Shown here piece after piece: positions 8,701 through 18,370 of a stretch of 64,000 nt of DNA. Source of the DNA: Brettanomyces bruxellensis (taxonomy: Eukaryota; Ascomycota; Pichiomycetes; Pichiales; Pichiaceae); the NCBI RefSeq assembly GCF_011074885.1, contig NC_054684.1, positions 248,001-312,000 of the forward strand. The letters are read 5' to 3'. How positions within the stretch are numbered: position 1 is the first letter of the stretch; each line of letters starts with the position of its first letter. A model generated the notes under the pieces. The model had not been told where the DNA came from and searched no databases. It saw nothing but the letters and a program-made list of their open reading frames with translations. A program made the position numbers and the translations under genes.

Positions 8701-11410
8701 GAGTACAAGCCCATATTCCGCCCTTCCAAAAATTTGCTGTTCAAGGAGCTTTTTACAATTTATAGGCGCGTGCCTTCAATATTGTACGCATAAATCTGAT
8801 AATAATGACACAAGCATGTCCGGCAAAGAGTCTATTTTTTCACTTTTACTTCATCTTCTTCACATTGCTGTTGATCAAGAGCAGCTAACCAATTTTGGCT
8901 CTGAGTATCTGTACCATACAAATATTCCTCGTCTACTATTTTCTTTGCTTATGGATAGTCGATACTGCTCATTTGCCCCAAAAATACGGGCAATCCTTCA
9001 CATATTTTCCCATGAATGTGGACTTAATGAGGAACAGGTTAAGCATGTTATTCCTGAATATGTAGAAGATTTAGTTATACCTCATTCAGTGAACTATACA
9101 GAGGAAGCGAGAAAGAGAAAGAAATTGCTTGCAAAAAAGAAAAGGGATAGAATTCTTGCTAAGATCAAGCATCAACAGAAAATGTTTGAAGAAAAGCATT
9201 CGGATGAAATGGCTATCGATAATGGCTTGGAAACTACGAAAATTAATGTTGATGTGAATATGAATGGTGATGACGAATCTGTTGAGCAAGAAGTTGATAA
9301 TTCGTGGAATTTTCCTGAGGAAAGGTGCATACTTTGTCAGATGCTTCCTGAATCATCGGATGAGCCATTTGGAATTTTTAGTCATGTTTCCCTAGGAAAC
9401 GAATTTAGGCAAGTGCCTTACTCCGATAAGGATCAATATTGGTTTTACAAAGCATTCAGCGACAATCCGAATTTGGACGAAAAATCGAAGTATACCGATT
9501 CAGAATTACCGAATAAATCCTATTTGCAAGCGTATCTTCAGGATATTGAATCAAAGAGTGTAATTGGTCCTGGGTTCCCCAATACAGATTCCTGTTGGAA
9601 TGAAAATTATCCGATCATTACAAGTTGTTGTCACGGAATGCATTTCTCATGCTATCTAAATTATATCAAGTCAATCAAGTCAAAGCAAATTTCACAGATT
9701 ACTAGAACTATTCCTGAAGACTTGCAGAAGCATGAGTTTTTATGTCCTTTATGCAAAGCGGTGAATAATATTTTTGTGCCTGTCATCTATGGCAGCAGTG
9801 CAGAGAGTTTTACGGAACAATTTGGAACTCCAATTAGTATTTCGTGCTTGAATAGTATGGAGAATGCATCGTTGGATACTCAGATGCAAATTTATACTCA
9901 ACATGCTGATGATTGTGTTTCGGTAGTCAAGAATGAATTAGTTAATTCGGTCAAACAAAAAGTTAAGTTGAATCATTGGTTTATTGAAGAAAATAACACA
10001 ACCATTGACACAAAATCCAAAGCGTTTATTGCTTTGGAGCAGGCAATCGGGGTAATGTCTACTTTGTCGCTTCCATTTGATGGAATCAGTTCAGCTATAT
10101 CCTCTACAATAGAATCAGCTGAGATTTCTTTGCGAGGAATTGGATACGATGAGATATCAAATAAGAATATTTCTCGTGTTGTTCAAACAGTTCAGTCCCA
10201 GTTGTCAAATCAGATGATTACGAATCTTCGTGTTTGGTGTCAGTTTAGAGATTTAGTGAGGTCTACTGAAACTGTAACGTCGACGGCTCCAATAAATTCA
10301 TCGTCCATGATTGGAAAAAATGAGAAACAGTTTCTTGGGTATCCATACAGGCTATTAGGGCTTATAAGCAACATATGTCACGATGATGATGCCCTTTACG
10401 ATGGAGAAGACTACTTTAGATTACTAGTAGGGGCCGAACCATTGAGATCATTGGGGTTGAGCTTTCAGCGACTCGCCGCCATCTGTTATAAAAAGCATGT
10501 TAAACAGTGCTTGTTAAAAATTTACACTGTTTTACAACATGATGGTAACTCGCTTAATGGAGACTTGCTCTCGTGTATTGGCAATGTTAAACTAACAGAC
10601 CATGCAAAAGAAGTCTTGAGGGATGCATTAATGGCATATCTTGGAACAGATGGCCTCACCCTTTCTCTTGATATCGGAAAGGTTATATATGGAATGTTAG
10701 TCAGGCTTGTAACGCCATTTTTGAGAAGGGTTCTAATTTATTCCTTTATTCAATTTGCAAATATATCAAACGATGAACTATCTCACAGAGTGCAGAATTG
10801 CGTTTCGGGACTAGAATGTGACAGGATATGCATGACCCTTGGCATTCCACCATTGGAGGAGGTTGTACTTAGCCTGCAGCCTGTTAATTTTCAAAATGTG
10901 AGCCCTGAGAACAGAGTAAAATTATACGATTCCAGGATATACTATCCGGGCAGAATTAGATTAATTAATTTGCCTATCAGACTGAATGACTTTTTCACTA
11001 ATATATGCGGGAAATTGAGCTCTGGCAACCAACCCTCAGAGCCTGCTGTCTGTCTTTTCTGTGGTGAAGTCTTGGATATGCAAAAGACACAGTATGGTGA
11101 TACCTACGGATCCTGTCATACCCATGTTATTTGGGATTGTATCGACAGCAATGGACTAGGGGTGTTCTTTGTGCCGAGGAACAATTGTGTTCTTCTGTTG
11201 AGCCGGAAAAAGGGAACATTTATTGAAGGGCCATATGTTGATATTCATGGAGAATGCGACATGGACTCGAAGAAGGGGCACGATTTACATTTGTGTGAAA
11301 AAAAGTTTGATGAGCTCTCAAGAATTATTTGGCTTGAGCATAACATACAGAACCATATATCAAGACAGATGGAATGCCAAGTTGATATTGGTGGTTGGCA
11401 GACTCTTTGA
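5750..11410 (+). CDS. UBR-family E3 ubiquitin ligase, probably the UBR2-type paralogue
   Basis: This 1886-residue protein has the same architecture as its divergent neighbour. A UBR box spans residues 64-132 (CYRCLTCGYDETCALC, then CCDCGD). A ClpS-like segment near 212-230 (YNDLMHQY) keeps Asp218 and His221. A lysine-rich stretch lies near 1115-1150. The RING-type domain starts at CILC (about 1193) and continues through CCHGMH (about 1293) to CPLC (about 1331). A C-terminal CLFCG motif with a conserved HGE segment completes the protein. In S. cerevisiae, Ubr1 serves the N-degron pathway, while Ubr2 works with Mub1 on Rpn4. Length fits Ubr2 (about 1870), and this copy is the less Ubr1-like of the two. 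The apparently intact pockets mean I cannot say it lost N-degron binding. Family certain, paralogue assignment tentative. Confidence 0.85.
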   Translation: MMDDQQESSKALFREYLAELPRKCNFKLTPDVLKQIYSTIGTFMLLTEADLDPQDNNHYHVGRPCVRKFLKGETCYRCLTCGYDETCALCSYCFQPERHIGHQVHKSIIQRDNAGCCDCGDPEAYANPRCDYYNGIGLSKDNHKLQPPSPEYIENFSDMLSILLDYVIDVLSQSISCLVSPVTVEEVQKLSDASRLDQSTYGTSDPNSMQYALVVYNDLMHQYRDAVQRVRFATGKVPEFAKMIVERCQIHGRAIVMISDHISLLLKRQKILTTTGLTACIRSTRDIFRETMCDGIICWLLKLSQSTIIKGSTELRNCFSRVFMRPHHDGCANQPLPVYKNGVLLSPAQLKYVPFQNEYMPSELVWSIPDDIKKECRYEDLAFVLPREGDGSYTFSASRFQFILFYDIRLCRLSRLRLHDMLVLMLVNNLRYKMLTTAQFLDIYDDLLTLFLSFDREPECSIMPTLTTQLFTCPSSCTAILRHGDVYKMIRSVDNYLRFGATSTSVRSPFALNKDGLLVSSLRNRKWGHMFMDLNYIITRNPDLLSIVYFLQCFPKIVHMFSLLQSRPMLKREAAKHVEYEFTDYGIFFNAASVVAHFGESIGKVFNRLDEAHLRLRNGGFISDMLYSPLIDKMVEISFLPHQNFFNSNSKTLGMVIEEREAPIKFINISCDDGTIRRYVDFDVLSGKVSFIHPLHSTLAWIMETDQSLNSPTMMGRVMQLINDITFKQVPSAHDGDGVKGLFDIPLRTLVWMSQIKVGLWVRNGLSVRTQMNIYKYSGIRECGFMKDLFLTQVLCSYLSPEEGMSTLLRRWGLLEWSEMRYELCKYGPQHTNEMVEEFLLFMINLLTEDFHLKKRFAVETLDMVIARELIHTLCFKPLNYSKMISLIPEHICAEKRFFIIFEKFTEEIPDKNHSSTQMQELKTYKLKDEYFSLVDPFYIYYSANRREDCVKVLKERIRKKIFKEKQKKVSISEIVLPPKHVDWSTSPYSALPKICCSRSFLQFIGACLQYCTHKSDNNDTSMSGKESIFSLLLHLLHIAVDQEQLTNFGSEYLYHTNIPRLLFSLLMDSRYCSFAPKIRAILHIFSHECGLNEEQVKHVIPEYVEDLVIPHSVNYTEEARKRKKLLAKKKRDRILAKIKHQQKMFEEKHSDEMAIDNGLETTKINVDVNMNGDDESVEQEVDNSWNFPEERCILCQMLPESSDEPFGIFSHVSLGNEFRQVPYSDKDQYWFYKAFSDNPNLDEKSKYTDSELPNKSYLQAYLQDIESKSVIGPGFPNTDSCWNENYPIITSCCHGMHFSCYLNYIKSIKSKQISQITRTIPEDLQKHEFLCPLCKAVNNIFVPVIYGSSAESFTEQFGTPISISCLNSMENASLDTQMQIYTQHADDCVSVVKNELVNSVKQKVKLNHWFIEENNTTIDTKSKAFIALEQAIGVMSTLSLPFDGISSAISSTIESAEISLRGIGYDEISNKNISRVVQTVQSQLSNQMITNLRVWCQFRDLVRSTETVTSTAPINSSSMIGKNEKQFLGYPYRLLGLISNICHDDDALYDGEDYFRLLVGAEPLRSLGLSFQRLAAICYKKHVKQCLLKIYTVLQHDGNSLNGDLLSCIGNVKLTDHAKEVLRDALMAYLGTDGLTLSLDIGKVIYGMLVRLVTPFLRRVLIYSFIQFANISNDELSHRVQNCVSGLECDRICMTLGIPPLEEVVLSLQPVNFQNVSPENRVKLYDSRIYYPGRIRLINLPIRLNDFFTNICGKLSSGNQPSEPAVCLFCGEVLDMQKTQYGDTYGSCHTHVIWDCIDSNGLGVFFVPRNNCVLLLSRKKGTFIEGPYVDIHGECDMDSKKGHDLHLCEKKFDELSRIIWLEHNIQNHISRQMECQVDIGGWQTL

Positions 11411-12359
11411 AGTTCATTCAATAGATATTTAATTATATGTGGCTGAGTAAAATATAGTAATTAATTCAGGAAGGAATTCATTATTTATTTACCTTCCGTA
11501 ATTTATTTCCGTATCTGGTCTAAATCATTACTGAAGATTCAGCGCATAAGAGCTAAAAATAAATTCGAGAAATAATTATTTCCTTCCCCCCTTTTTCTTG
11601 GAAAATGTTGTTGATATCTCCTTAAGAAGAAATGCCAAGACAATTGTAAAATGTAGGAAAGCCGAAGAAATATTTGTACTCTTTGTCTTGCAAATAAGAA
11701 ACCGCGTTTTTTCAATACAGTTTAAATTAAATCGCATTAAATTATGATGCCGACAATCAAACTTGGATAATACTAACCGTAAAAGTATTTTTTTTTGTTT
11801 GAATTTGAAAGGATTGTTGCGATTGTTAAAGAATTATCTGAAAACACGGTAGGAGAACAAACAATAAGAAATAGAAGAATGCGCGATTGCATACCCCGAT
11901 CCACGAACGTTAAATTACCAGGTTATGCATACCTGAAAAAAGTCATCTTGTTTTCAAAATTTAGGAGCTCCGAGTAAAAGATTGTCCAGTTCATCCACAT
12001 TCTTAATCCCAAAAAAAGCCACTGGGCATTGTTCGCTACCATAATTTTTGCTTTGTATTTGTCCTTTATTCATTTAAACATTATTCACATAGCCTCATTC
12101 TGATTGATATTGGTGCTTTTTATCAGAATAAATCAAACGGCAGAACGTTGGGAGAAAAAAAAAAGTCTATTCCCAGAGCTATATAAGGCATACAAATCTC
12201 GAATTTTATTAGAAATAATTAGACTGGCGCAGTTTTGAATGTTCTGTTGGTTACACTATTTAAGCAAACCAACTTTTCCGTCCTTACTTCGGTAGATTCA
12301 CTCGTTTCTTACACAGTTACTCGTTAACTATATCCAAAAAAAAAATACTTTTTCCAAAA
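11411..12359. promoter_or_regulatory. Intergenic region with TATA box of the CCW12-like gene
   Basis: No gene is supported in these 949 bases; the short open frame near 11795 has no recognisable features. A TATATAA box at 12180-12186 lies about 175 bases before the next ATG, and the leader just before that ATG is rich in A (12338-12360). A long upstream region with a TATA box is typical of a strongly expressed wall-protein gene. Confidence 0.55.
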
Positions 12360-12689
12360 ATGAAGTTCAGTACTATTTTGTTTGCCTCCTCTGCTGCTGC
12401 ATACAACACCACTGTTATTGAGACCATCACTTCTTGCTCTGGTGGTTGCACTCACACTAGTGGTGTTTTGAGTTCCGTCAACAGCACTATTGCCAGCTCT
12501 CCAGCTACCTCAGCTGTCAGCTCAGTTGTTAGCTCCGCCCCAGTTAGCTCTTTGTCTAGCTCCATTGCTGCTACGAATGCTACCAACGCAAGCATAAGCA
12601 CTTTTGTTGGTGCTGGTGTTCCAGTTGGTCATGCTAACGCCTATGTTGCAGGTGCTGCTGCCATTGCTGCAGGTGCTATGTTGCTATGA
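12360..12689 (+). CDS. Small Ccw12-like GPI-anchored cell wall mannoprotein
   Basis: This 109-residue protein has a short N-terminal signal sequence (about residues 1-14). A mature region follows that is almost entirely Ser, Thr, Ala and Val, with several N-glycosylation sequons (NTT, NST, NAT, NAS). The C-terminus is hydrophobic and ends in AAIAAGAMLL, which strongly recalls the GPI-attachment tail of S. cerevisiae Ccw12. The only two cysteines sit in CSGGC near residues 26-30. Such proteins are covalently linked to wall glucan after GPI transfer and are usually abundant. Codon use is strongly biased (mostly GCT, TCT, GTT), which fits high expression. Orthology to Ccw12 rather than to another small GPI protein is not proven. 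A hairpin follows directly after the stop codon. Confidence 0.75.
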   Translation: MKFSTILFASSAAAYNTTVIETITSCSGGCTHTSGVLSSVNSTIASSPATSAVSSVVSSAPVSSLSSSIAATNATNASISTFVGAGVPVGHANAYVAGAAAIAAGAMLL

Positions 12690-13405
12690 GTTTCAGATGT
12701 ACCTTTTTGGCACATCTGAATGTACTGTTTAATTTTTCTTAAACATGAAGCTTTTAAGCGTTTATTTTGTCATTTCTTGATCCCTATAGGGTCTAATTTT
12801 GTTTTTTAAATAATCGGCCAGTAATCCATGCTGGTAATAATTTATTTTTTTTTCCAACAATTTGTTGAGTAGCTTCTGTGTGTTTCTTGTATCAAGGTCA
12901 GACATCTGAACTGATCGCGAGTGATTAGGATTGATCTTTGAGGGTCCTCCCTCCATTAGTCAGTTCTTTCCTATCAAAATATTCCTTATGTAGGTAATGA
13001 ATGAAATGTTGTCAATTTCCTGCGGGTTTTTATCTCACTAAAATGTCTCAGATACGTTTAGACCTGTTAACAAATAGAGATACCCACGCTATTAAAAGAA
13101 TGTAATGCCATGTACGCATAAGTGAAATGTCTTCATGATATTAATATATTACGAAAAACGTTAATATGAGAGATATCTAATGGCGAGTCAATATGAAAAC
13201 GTATTCAAAAGATCTGAATCTAATCGAAACAAAATACACAGTCCCAGAGCAGAAGAAAACAAAAAATTGAAATAACCCAAAACCTAAGCAAGTAAAACTA
13301 TGTTACAAAACTGAATGTCTGCTTTTTTCAATCAAATGAATGTTATAAGCTAGAGAATATTCAGTGAACGAAAAAAAAAAAAGTATGCCGTTTTTTCGTC
13401 GCGCA
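12690..13405. other. Convergent intergenic region
   Basis: Apart from the hairpin at its left end, this region between two convergent genes holds only AT-rich 3' sequence. No coding or RNA gene signal was found. Confidence 0.5.
12692..12720 (+). other. Perfect 9-bp inverted repeat just after the CCW12-like stop
   Basis: TTCAGATGT at 12692-12700 is the exact reverse complement of ACATCTGAA at 12712-12720, with an 11-base spacer. The arm begins two bases after the TGA, so the mRNA would carry a hairpin at the start of its 3' UTR. Its function is unknown. Confidence 0.6.
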
Positions 13406-13864
13406 TCACGAGTAATAATATTGTTGTGTGTTCGGACCTCCTTGGGGATGATAGTACATATTTGGATTGTTGTATGCCTGGCCTCTAGAATCGATTGGCG
13501 GTTTTGCTGGAGGGGGAGGTGGTGGTGGTGGTGGATGACGATGACAGCAACAACTATTGCAACTGCAGCACCAGCAGAACGACCTTATGCATTTACCTCC
13601 ACAAAATATAACATTCATTATGATTGATATAATCCATAGAACGATAAGGCAGCCTATAACAATGCACACTATAGCCACGATTTTGCACCATTTCTTATCC
13701 ATACAACTATCCCATTTGCTTTTTGTCTCCTCTGTGAAACTTTCCCTCTTATTGAGATTGGATATTAGCGAATTGGCCAGGGCCGCCGGACACAATTTAT
13801 TCGACCCACCATCCAAGATATTTCGAATATTGAGGTTGTCCTTAATGGCTTGTGGAATAATCAT
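13406..13864 (-). CDS. PIN2: Pin2-like single-pass membrane protein with Cys-rich and polyproline segments
   Basis: I start at the ATG at 13864 (152 residues), because the longer open frame begins with TTG. The motif WDSCMDKKWCKIVAIV begins a single membrane segment of about 25 residues. A cysteine-rich juxtamembrane stretch ending in FCWCCSC follows. This order matches S. cerevisiae Pin2 (WDTCMDNKACKIIAIV, then ICWCC), an exomer-dependent plasma-membrane cargo whose tail is prion-like. The tail here is much shorter than in S. cerevisiae (282 residues). It holds a C4-containing His patch, nine consecutive prolines, and an Asn/Gln/Tyr-rich end. The cysteines next to the membrane are candidates for palmitoylation. 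Identification rests on the membrane and cysteine block; function here is inferred. Confidence 0.7.
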   Translation of the reverse strand: MIIPQAIKDNLNIRNILDGGSNKLCPAALANSLISNLNKRESFTEETKSKWDSCMDKKWCKIVAIVCIVIGCLIVLWIISIIMNVIFCGGKCIRSFCWCCSCNSCCCHRHPPPPPPPPPAKPPIDSRGQAYNNPNMYYHPQGGPNTQQYYYS

Positions 13865-14553
13865 TGTAAATGTACTGCTTGCTGATCTAGGGTAGAAATG
13901 TGTTAAACTCAAATAAAATGTAGGAGGAATTTAAAGGAAAACCCATCTGAAAAGTAGGTGTGGAGAAAATACAAGAAGATTATCTGAAATTGATCTCCTT
14001 ATGTAGTCTGAGAAAGTTGCGATGCGAAAAAAATTATTTATGTAGTGCCAGTTTTAGGGATGATAAGCATAATATGGACTTAAAACATGCATCTATGAAA
14101 TCCAGCCATCTTTTTCACCGGGGGATAAATCTTCCTTCGGTACATTAAAAAACTTTTGCTTGTCCTTCCCAAAATAGTAACATCGAATGGGGCTCAGCCT
14201 GAACCCTTAATATAAGTTGATCTGTTAGCGCGCTGAAATTTTGAATCTAAGCATGACGGTATTTTTCTTTTTTTTTCTTGAACCTTTTATTCTAAGCATT
14301 AATATTATTTCTTTGTGTCAGATTTTCAGGACCTGCGTCGTCTGTAAAAAATGTGTTTCTAACACAGCCGACTATAATTGTATTTTACGTGATCAAAAGC
14401 CGGGAACAAACGCACGCTGAGATTAAATCACAAGCTTTGCATATAAATTTAAAGGGGTTTCATATGAGGTCATTCCAAAACTTTATCTAAAGCCCCTTTG
14501 CCTGTTACCACAATGTTACCGTCTTTTTTTATTCTAATTTTGTAAATATTTAC
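13865..14553. other. Intergenic region between PIN2-like and DBP3
   Basis: No gene is supported. AAAGGGG at 14451-14457 can pair with CCCCTTT at 14493-14499, just beyond the DBP3 stop, which is a possible but weak 3'-end hairpin. The rest is AT-rich and contains the PIN2-like promoter. Confidence 0.4.
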
Positions 14554-16080
14554 TCAATTAAACATAATTTTCTTTCCTTTCTTGCTCATATCAACGTCTT
14601 TGTAAAATGCACCATAAGCACTGTGAGTTTTCTTCTTCGTGTAAGATCCAAATTTCAAAAGGTCTTCCGGAACAGGCTGATCAGCAGCCCTGAGAACATT
14701 CATTAAAGCACCTGCGAGATGCTTTTCTTCTTTTGTGAAGAGTGTATGCGCAATTCCTGAATGTCCAGCTCTACCAGTCCTTCCGATCCTATGAACGTAA
14801 TCTTCAGCCGTAAGAGGGAAGGTCAAGTTTATGACCACCTTGACATTTGGGATGTCTAAGCCACGTGCAGCCACATCTGTAGCTAACATCAAGTTGCAAC
14901 GACCACTCTTGAAATTCTCTAAAGCTTCTGTACGTTGAGCCTGACTCAAGTCACCGTGTAACGCTGCTACATCATAACCATGATATCTCAGATCTCTCTC
15001 CACACGAGCAGCCTCCTTTTTATATAGTGCAAAGATCAAAATACGATCATGCCTCTTGCTTCCAGACAAATACTTCTCAAGAAGCTCTAATAGTTTACCT
15101 CTTTTCTCCATTGGCTCTATCACCTCAACAATCTGCTTAATGTGCTTGTTTGCCGTCAATTCATCAGTATCTCCAATGGAAATTTTGACCGGCTTGTTCA
15201 TGAATGTCGATGCGAGTTCACGGACCTCTTTCGGCCATGTTGCCGTGAACATAAGTGTTTGCCTGTCGGATCTTGTTTGTCCAACAATACTCTTAATATC
15301 CTCCTCAAAACCTTTCTCCAACATACGATCTGCCTCATCTAGAATCAAGTAATCCACGTTTGAGAGATCAACAGAGCCTTCTTGAATGAGATCTAGAAGA
15401 CGTCCGGGTGTGGCGATGACACATTGTGATCTTCTAACTTCTCTACGTTGCTCTTCTTTTGGCACACCTCCATAGATGCAAACACAATGAAGACCGACGG
15501 CATTAGTCAATTCTTCCATATTCTCGTATGTCTGTGTTGCCAACTCCCTGGTGGGAGAAACAATAAGGACCTTTAGATCCCGACTACCAGACTTAATCAC
15601 GTGATCAACAGCGGGCACACCAAATCCAAGTGTCTTACCAGATCCTGTCTCTGCAACACCAATCACGTCGTTTGCCTTAAATAGGTACGGCCATGAAGCA
15701 GCCTGAATTGGTGTAGGCTTTTCAAATTGTTCAAGAACCTTTTCAATTCGGCGGTCCAAGCCAGAGTTCTTCAAAGAAGCCATTGTGAGAAATGGGTTCA
15801 AGTTTTCCTTTTGAGGATTCTCTATACTAACGTCATTCTCCTTGAAAAATTTGTCAGTATCCTCCTTACTTATATCTGTAAGCTTATCTGAATCGGTTTT
15901 CAATTTTGAATCTGTGTGGTTCTCGGATTCTTTATCGTGCTTATGATGTTTATGATGGTGTTTGTGGTGATGACTGTCTGTTCTAATTTTTTTAGTTATT
16001 GGTTCGCTGGAAGACTCATCATGGTGATGTTTGTGATGATGATCATGCTTTCTCTTTTTATCTATAGCCTTCGGCGACAT
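14554..16080 (-). CDS. DBP3: DEAD-box ATP-dependent RNA helicase Dbp3
   Basis: This 508-residue protein carries the full DEAD-box motif set. These are KPTPIQ (121-126), AETGSGKT (143-150), PTREL (176-180), TPGR (224-227), DEAD (248-251), TAT (279-281) and HRIGRTGR (430-437). The C-terminus ([19 protein letters not shown]) is the signature of Dbp3, a nucleolar helicase for 27S pre-rRNA processing in 60S ribosome assembly; S. cerevisiae Dbp3 is 523 residues. The N-terminal extension is unusual. Two histidine clusters (about 12-20 and 37-49) stand among lysines, where the S. cerevisiae protein is mainly lysine-rich. CRH1 lies downstream of its start in the same orientation, with 288 bases between them. 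Confidence 0.93.
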   Translation of the reverse strand: MSPKAIDKKRKHDHHHKHHHDESSSEPITKKIRTDSHHHKHHHKHHKHDKESENHTDSKLKTDSDKLTDISKEDTDKFFKENDVSIENPQKENLNPFLTMASLKNSGLDRRIEKVLEQFEKPTPIQAASWPYLFKANDVIGVAETGSGKTLGFGVPAVDHVIKSGSRDLKVLIVSPTRELATQTYENMEELTNAVGLHCVCIYGGVPKEEQRREVRRSQCVIATPGRLLDLIQEGSVDLSNVDYLILDEADRMLEKGFEEDIKSIVGQTRSDRQTLMFTATWPKEVRELASTFMNKPVKISIGDTDELTANKHIKQIVEVIEPMEKRGKLLELLEKYLSGSKRHDRILIFALYKKEAARVERDLRYHGYDVAALHGDLSQAQRTEALENFKSGRCNLMLATDVAARGLDIPNVKVVINLTFPLTAEDYVHRIGRTGRAGHSGIAHTLFTKEEKHLAGALMNVLRAADQPVPEDLLKFGSYTKKKTHSAYGAFYKDVDMSKKGKKIMFN

Positions 16081-16368
16081 TTTTCTGTAACTTGGGTAAT
16101 ATTTGTTACGCTAACCTAGTATTCAATAACATAACATCTGATAAGATAAAGTAAGGAGTAGGTACTCAAAAATTTTTCACCTATTTTCCTTGAAAAAACT
16201 TTTTTTTTTGTTCCCATATTTTATCTTTCATTCAGGAACTACCGAACTACCTATCTACCCAAATACAGAAGCCCTTTTATTTATGCAGTTTTGAAATGCT
16301 TCAGTTGGTCATATATATAGTACATTAAAAATATTATGAAAAAGATAGTGATGCTTAAAAGTCATCAT

Positions 16369-17685
16369 TTAAATCATAGCAAAGATGAGGGCGGTAATTG
16401 CAGCGACGCAAGAATATAATGGGCGGACAATTTCACCTTGATCAGCACTAGCTTTCGAGGAAGCAACAGTAGTGGATCCAGATTCATTTTCCGATGAATG
16501 TTCAGAATAAATTGTACTTAATGTTGTGCTGTTATCGGTTATTTCAGTACTGCTGGACACACTTTCTGTAATTGTTGAGGAGTCAGCACTGGACGTGGCA
16601 TCCTCAGCAGCGATAGAAGATGTTCTTGAGGCCGATGAATGCTGTACACTATTTGTAGAAATCACTGATGTAGTTGACTTCTGAGTCTCAGAAGAATCCG
16701 AACTACTGTTAATACTTGATGCGGAATCACCTGAAACCATTTCATTAAACTCGTTTATAGCTTTAGATTCTCTTCCCATAACCTTACCATCAACTGCTTC
16801 AATTGAAGTCCAGTCACCACTATCACCCGAATATTTGTATTCGGATCCAGTTGAGTAGTCACTGACAACCAAATTCTGAACTTGCATCACAAATGGTGCT
16901 TCGGAATAGTCAGTAAGTCCTCCTGCCCATTCAATAACTCCCTCGCCATTGTCATAGTCTCCTCCTGCCCAAATGCCAAAGTAAATTCTCATAGGAGACT
17001 GTGGATAACCAGATGAAGAATCATTCTTTAATGTCCTCAACAATTCACCATCAAAATACCATTTTAATTCTGATGAAGTCCAATCGATCGTGTAATTATG
17101 GAAATCAGCCCTAGGATCAGATATGCTGTGATACTCTCCACGGTCGTACGTAGTGGTGTTACCTTTAGAAAAAAAGTTGGATTGAACCTGAGATCCGTCC
17201 CCACCAAACCACTCCAAGTCAATTTCATCAAGGTCATCACTCTGAAGATAGAAGGAGGATATAACTCCCTTTCCTTTGGCTGATTTCATTTGAACCTCTA
17301 AACGACCAAACATTATATAATCATTGGAAACCAATGACGGATTATCAAGACGTTCAGCTAATGTGAAATTAACACCATCATCACCGTATGTAATACGACT
17401 AGGAAATCTATATGGTGTATAGTGAGAACTAGAACTCTTAAAATTATCTTCAATAGTGGAAGCCAAGGCTGGATCGGGTGAACACGAAGTAGTCTCCAAA
17501 GGATTGCAAGAGGCTAACGATGTAGCAGAAGCCGACTGAGAGGCCGATTGGGTTTCCTCTTTTTCATATCCATAAATGTTCCCACTATAATAATTAGTAG
17601 TCGCAGATGGCACATCTGAAGCTGCCCAAGCTGTTGTCAACAATCCTAAAATAGATGAACTTAATATAGTATTTCCAAAGAGCAT
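16369..17685 (-). CDS. CRH1: Crh1-type GH16 chitin-glucan transglycosylase, GPI-anchored
   Basis: This 438-residue secreted protein has a signal peptide (about 1-21). A short Ser/Ala/Gln linker and the GH16 Crh domain (about 59-305) follow. The catalytic motif DEIDLEW places the nucleophile and acid/base glutamates at 154 and 158. The domain opens with CNPLETTSCSP, as in Crh1, and lacks the CBM18 chitin-binding module of Utr2. A Ser/Thr-rich stalk (about 325-415) and a hydrophobic tail that fits GPI attachment complete it. The enzyme transfers chitin chains onto beta-1,6- and beta-1,3-glucan and works at bud necks and stressed walls. S. cerevisiae Crh1 is 507 residues, so the stalk here is shorter. 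The 37-residue low-complexity linker before the catalytic domain is a small oddity. Confidence 0.92.
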   Translation of the reverse strand: MLFGNTILSSSILGLLTTAWAASDVPSATTNYYSGNIYGYEKEETQSASQSASATSLASCNPLETTSCSPDPALASTIEDNFKSSSSHYTPYRFPSRITYGDDGVNFTLAERLDNPSLVSNDYIMFGRLEVQMKSAKGKGVISSFYLQSDDLDEIDLEWFGGDGSQVQSNFFSKGNTTTYDRGEYHSISDPRADFHNYTIDWTSSELKWYFDGELLRTLKNDSSSGYPQSPMRIYFGIWAGGDYDNGEGVIEWAGGLTDYSEAPFVMQVQNLVVSDYSTGSEYKYSGDSGDWTSIEAVDGKVMGRESKAINEFNEMVSGDSASSINSSSDSSETQKSTTSVISTNSVQHSSASRTSSIAAEDATSSADSSTITESVSSSTEITDNSTTLSTIYSEHSSENESGSTTVASSKASADQGEIVRPLYSCVAAITALIFAMI

Positions 17686-18370
17686 TTTAGTTCAGCTAAC
17701 AGATTAACGCTTGGTTTGCAGTACTAAGTGTTCGGAAAATAGCTTGTCGAAAAGCATGTTCCTAACATATTAAGTGAAATTGGCATACTTATATACATCA
17801 AAGGTATTCAAACAAGATATATCAAAAATGGCTTAAAATAATATTTTCAAACTAAGCGCCAATTGAAAAGATAGCTAAGTAAAAATAAGTGTGACCGAAA
17901 AGGTTAAAAAAAACCAGCCACCTGCACTTTCTCGCGGTCTTCCAAGCCACGCATAATAGTTTTTCAGACAGAAATGACACAATCACAATAAGATAAATGC
18001 AAGTTTTCATCGTGGAATTTCTATTTTAGCGAAAACTGTTTACATCAAAAGCTGCTGATCAATCGAACATAAATTCTTGTTTGATCTGTGTATCTCTTTC
18101 ATTATCTAATAGTGGCCATTTCATTCTGAAATATGGATTTCCTCAAAGCGAACGTAATCTTTCTTATTTACCCTATGATTTTATTGATTTGAGATGTTCC
18201 CGAGAAGTCTTTTTTTTGTTTAATGTAGTAAAAAAAGTTTTGCATTCAGGGAAGTCTATATTAGTTATACTTTAGTTTTAAACGGATAAGAAAGGAACAA
18301 GCAGTAGCAAAATATATATATATATATATATACTTGAGGTAATAGGATTTCGATGTTCTTTCCGAAATAC
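17686..18370. other. Intergenic region, CRH1 promoter side
   Basis: CRH1 starts at 17685 and the channel gene ends at 18371, both on the minus strand, so this holds the CRH1 promoter and the terminator of nothing else visible. It contains a TA microsatellite. The open frame at 18081-18275 shows no features of a gene. Confidence 0.5.
18312..18332. repeat. (TA)n microsatellite
   Basis: About ten uninterrupted TA units lie 38 bases beyond the stop of the channel gene. TA runs in this position are common in yeast 3' efficiency elements (TATATA), so it may help 3'-end formation. Confidence 0.8.
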
